A stretch of 64,000 bases of DNA, taken from NCBI RefSeq assembly GCF_001578105.1, contig NZ_CP014275.1:3724501-3788500 (forward strand), written 5' to 3'. Position numbers and translations under genes: made by a program. Positions 63,569 to 64,000 of this stretch are shown here, one piece after another. How positions within the stretch are numbered: the first letter of the stretch is position 1; each line of letters opens with the position of its first letter. This stretch comes from Martelella sp. AD-3. GTDB taxonomy: Bacteria; Pseudomonadota; Alphaproteobacteria; Rhizobiales; Rhizobiaceae. The notes under the pieces were generated by a model. The model was not told the DNA's origin and did not search any database. It worked only from the letters and a program-made list of their open reading frames with translations.

Positions 63569-64000
63569 TCAAGGCCGATCTCAAGGGAAAACGCGCGCTG
63601 GTGACGGGCGGCGCCTCGGGCATCGGGCTGGCAACGGTGACGATGCTGGCCGAAATGGGCGCAAAGGTTGCAATCAACCATCTGGAAGGTGACCCGGCGG
63701 GCCCGGAGAAGGTCGCCGAGTTGCAGGCGCAGGGGCTGGACGTGGTCGCGGCGCCCGGCAATATCTCGATCCCCGGCAATGCCGAAGCCATGGTCGAAAC
63801 CGCCATTGAGACCATGGGCGGGCTCGACTATCTCGTCAACAATGCCGGCACATCCGGCACCAGGGACAAGATTCCGCCCTCCGATCTGGACAGGATGACG
63901 GAGGATTTCTGGCAGCTCTTGCTCGGCACAAACCTGATCGGCCCGTTCCGCTGCGCCCATGCCGCCGCGCCCGCTCTGAAGCAGAGCCGCGGCGCGATCG
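63565..64000 (+). CDS. Short-chain dehydrogenase/reductase (cut by window edge)
   Basis: First 145 codons of an SDR. Cofactor motif TGGASGIG (14-21) and NNAGTSG near residue 92 are present; the catalytic Tyr-x-x-x-Lys lies beyond the window. ATG 63565 overlaps the upstream stop by 4 bp and has GGAGGACAGGA upstream. Probably catalyses another oxidation or reduction in the pathway of the neighbouring genes. Confidence 0.88.
   Translation, partial: MIKADLKGKRALVTGGASGIGLATVTMLAEMGAKVAINHLEGDPAGPEKVAELQAQGLDVVAAPGNISIPGNAEAMVETAIETMGGLDYLVNNAGTSGTRDKIPPSDLDRMTEDFWQLLLGTNLIGPFRCAHAAAPALKQSRGAI

Overview
The window is GC-rich chromosomal or megaplasmid DNA from an alphaproteobacterium, almost certainly a member of the Rhizobiaceae. 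Indicators are a thuR-thuEFGKAB trehalose locus and a frcBCA fructose transporter laid out as in Sinorhizobium, the dispersed palindromic repeats typical of that family, and the density of solute uptake operons, each with its own local regulator. Genus is not determined.

Layout from left to right. (1) 1-6485, minus strand: LacI regulator, spermidine/putrescine-type ABC importer, nucleoside hydrolase and adenine deaminase (cut by the window edge), a probable purine nucleoside uptake and salvage operon. (2) 6822-14417, minus: thuR-thuEFGKAB, with two identical 14-bp operators. (3) 14563-22294: a uronate module of GH88 unsaturated glucuronyl hydrolase, TRAP importer (DctP plus fused DctQM) and DUF2264 protein, with a divergent LacI gene. 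(4) 22393-26800: ROK regulator divergent from frcBCA. (5) 26801-35301: accessory or scarred DNA with an IS3-family remnant, selO, an SDR gene, a TetR-controlled set of small enzymes including a truncated GST, then a decayed tyrosine integrase and a conjugation-gene scrap beside tRNA-Leu(CAA). (6) 35487-37649: YqaA-type membrane protein, dsbB and a His-rich zinc CDF exporter. (7) 37759-43845, minus: GntR/FadR regulator, trans-sulfuration-type PLP enzyme and a sugar-type ABC importer. (8) 44250-51640, plus: LacI regulator, ABC importer and GH127 beta-L-arabinofuranosidase. (9) 51822-53714: Tat-exported PhoX phosphatase with a candidate Pho box. (10) 53990-55296: IS110 insertion next to rhizobial palindromic repeats. 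(11) 55294-64000: TRAP importer, IclR regulator, thiamine-diphosphate enzyme, divergent LacI regulator, a 3-hydroxyacyl-CoA-dehydrogenase-like enzyme and an SDR (cut by the window edge). Region 11 looks like a catabolic pathway whose substrate I cannot name.

Functionally this is a scavenging island: eight importers (six ABC, two TRAP) are paired with the first catabolic enzymes for their likely substrates and with a dedicated LacI, ROK, FadR or IclR regulator. A recurring design is visible. In all seven operons where the solute-binding protein gene precedes the membrane components, a strong GC-rich stem-loop lies just after that gene, which would favour high binding-protein expression over the rest of the operon. 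Several perfect or near-perfect palindromes mark likely operators. Mobile DNA traces are one apparently intact IS110 transposase, one IS3 relic and the scar of an integrative element at a tRNA gene.
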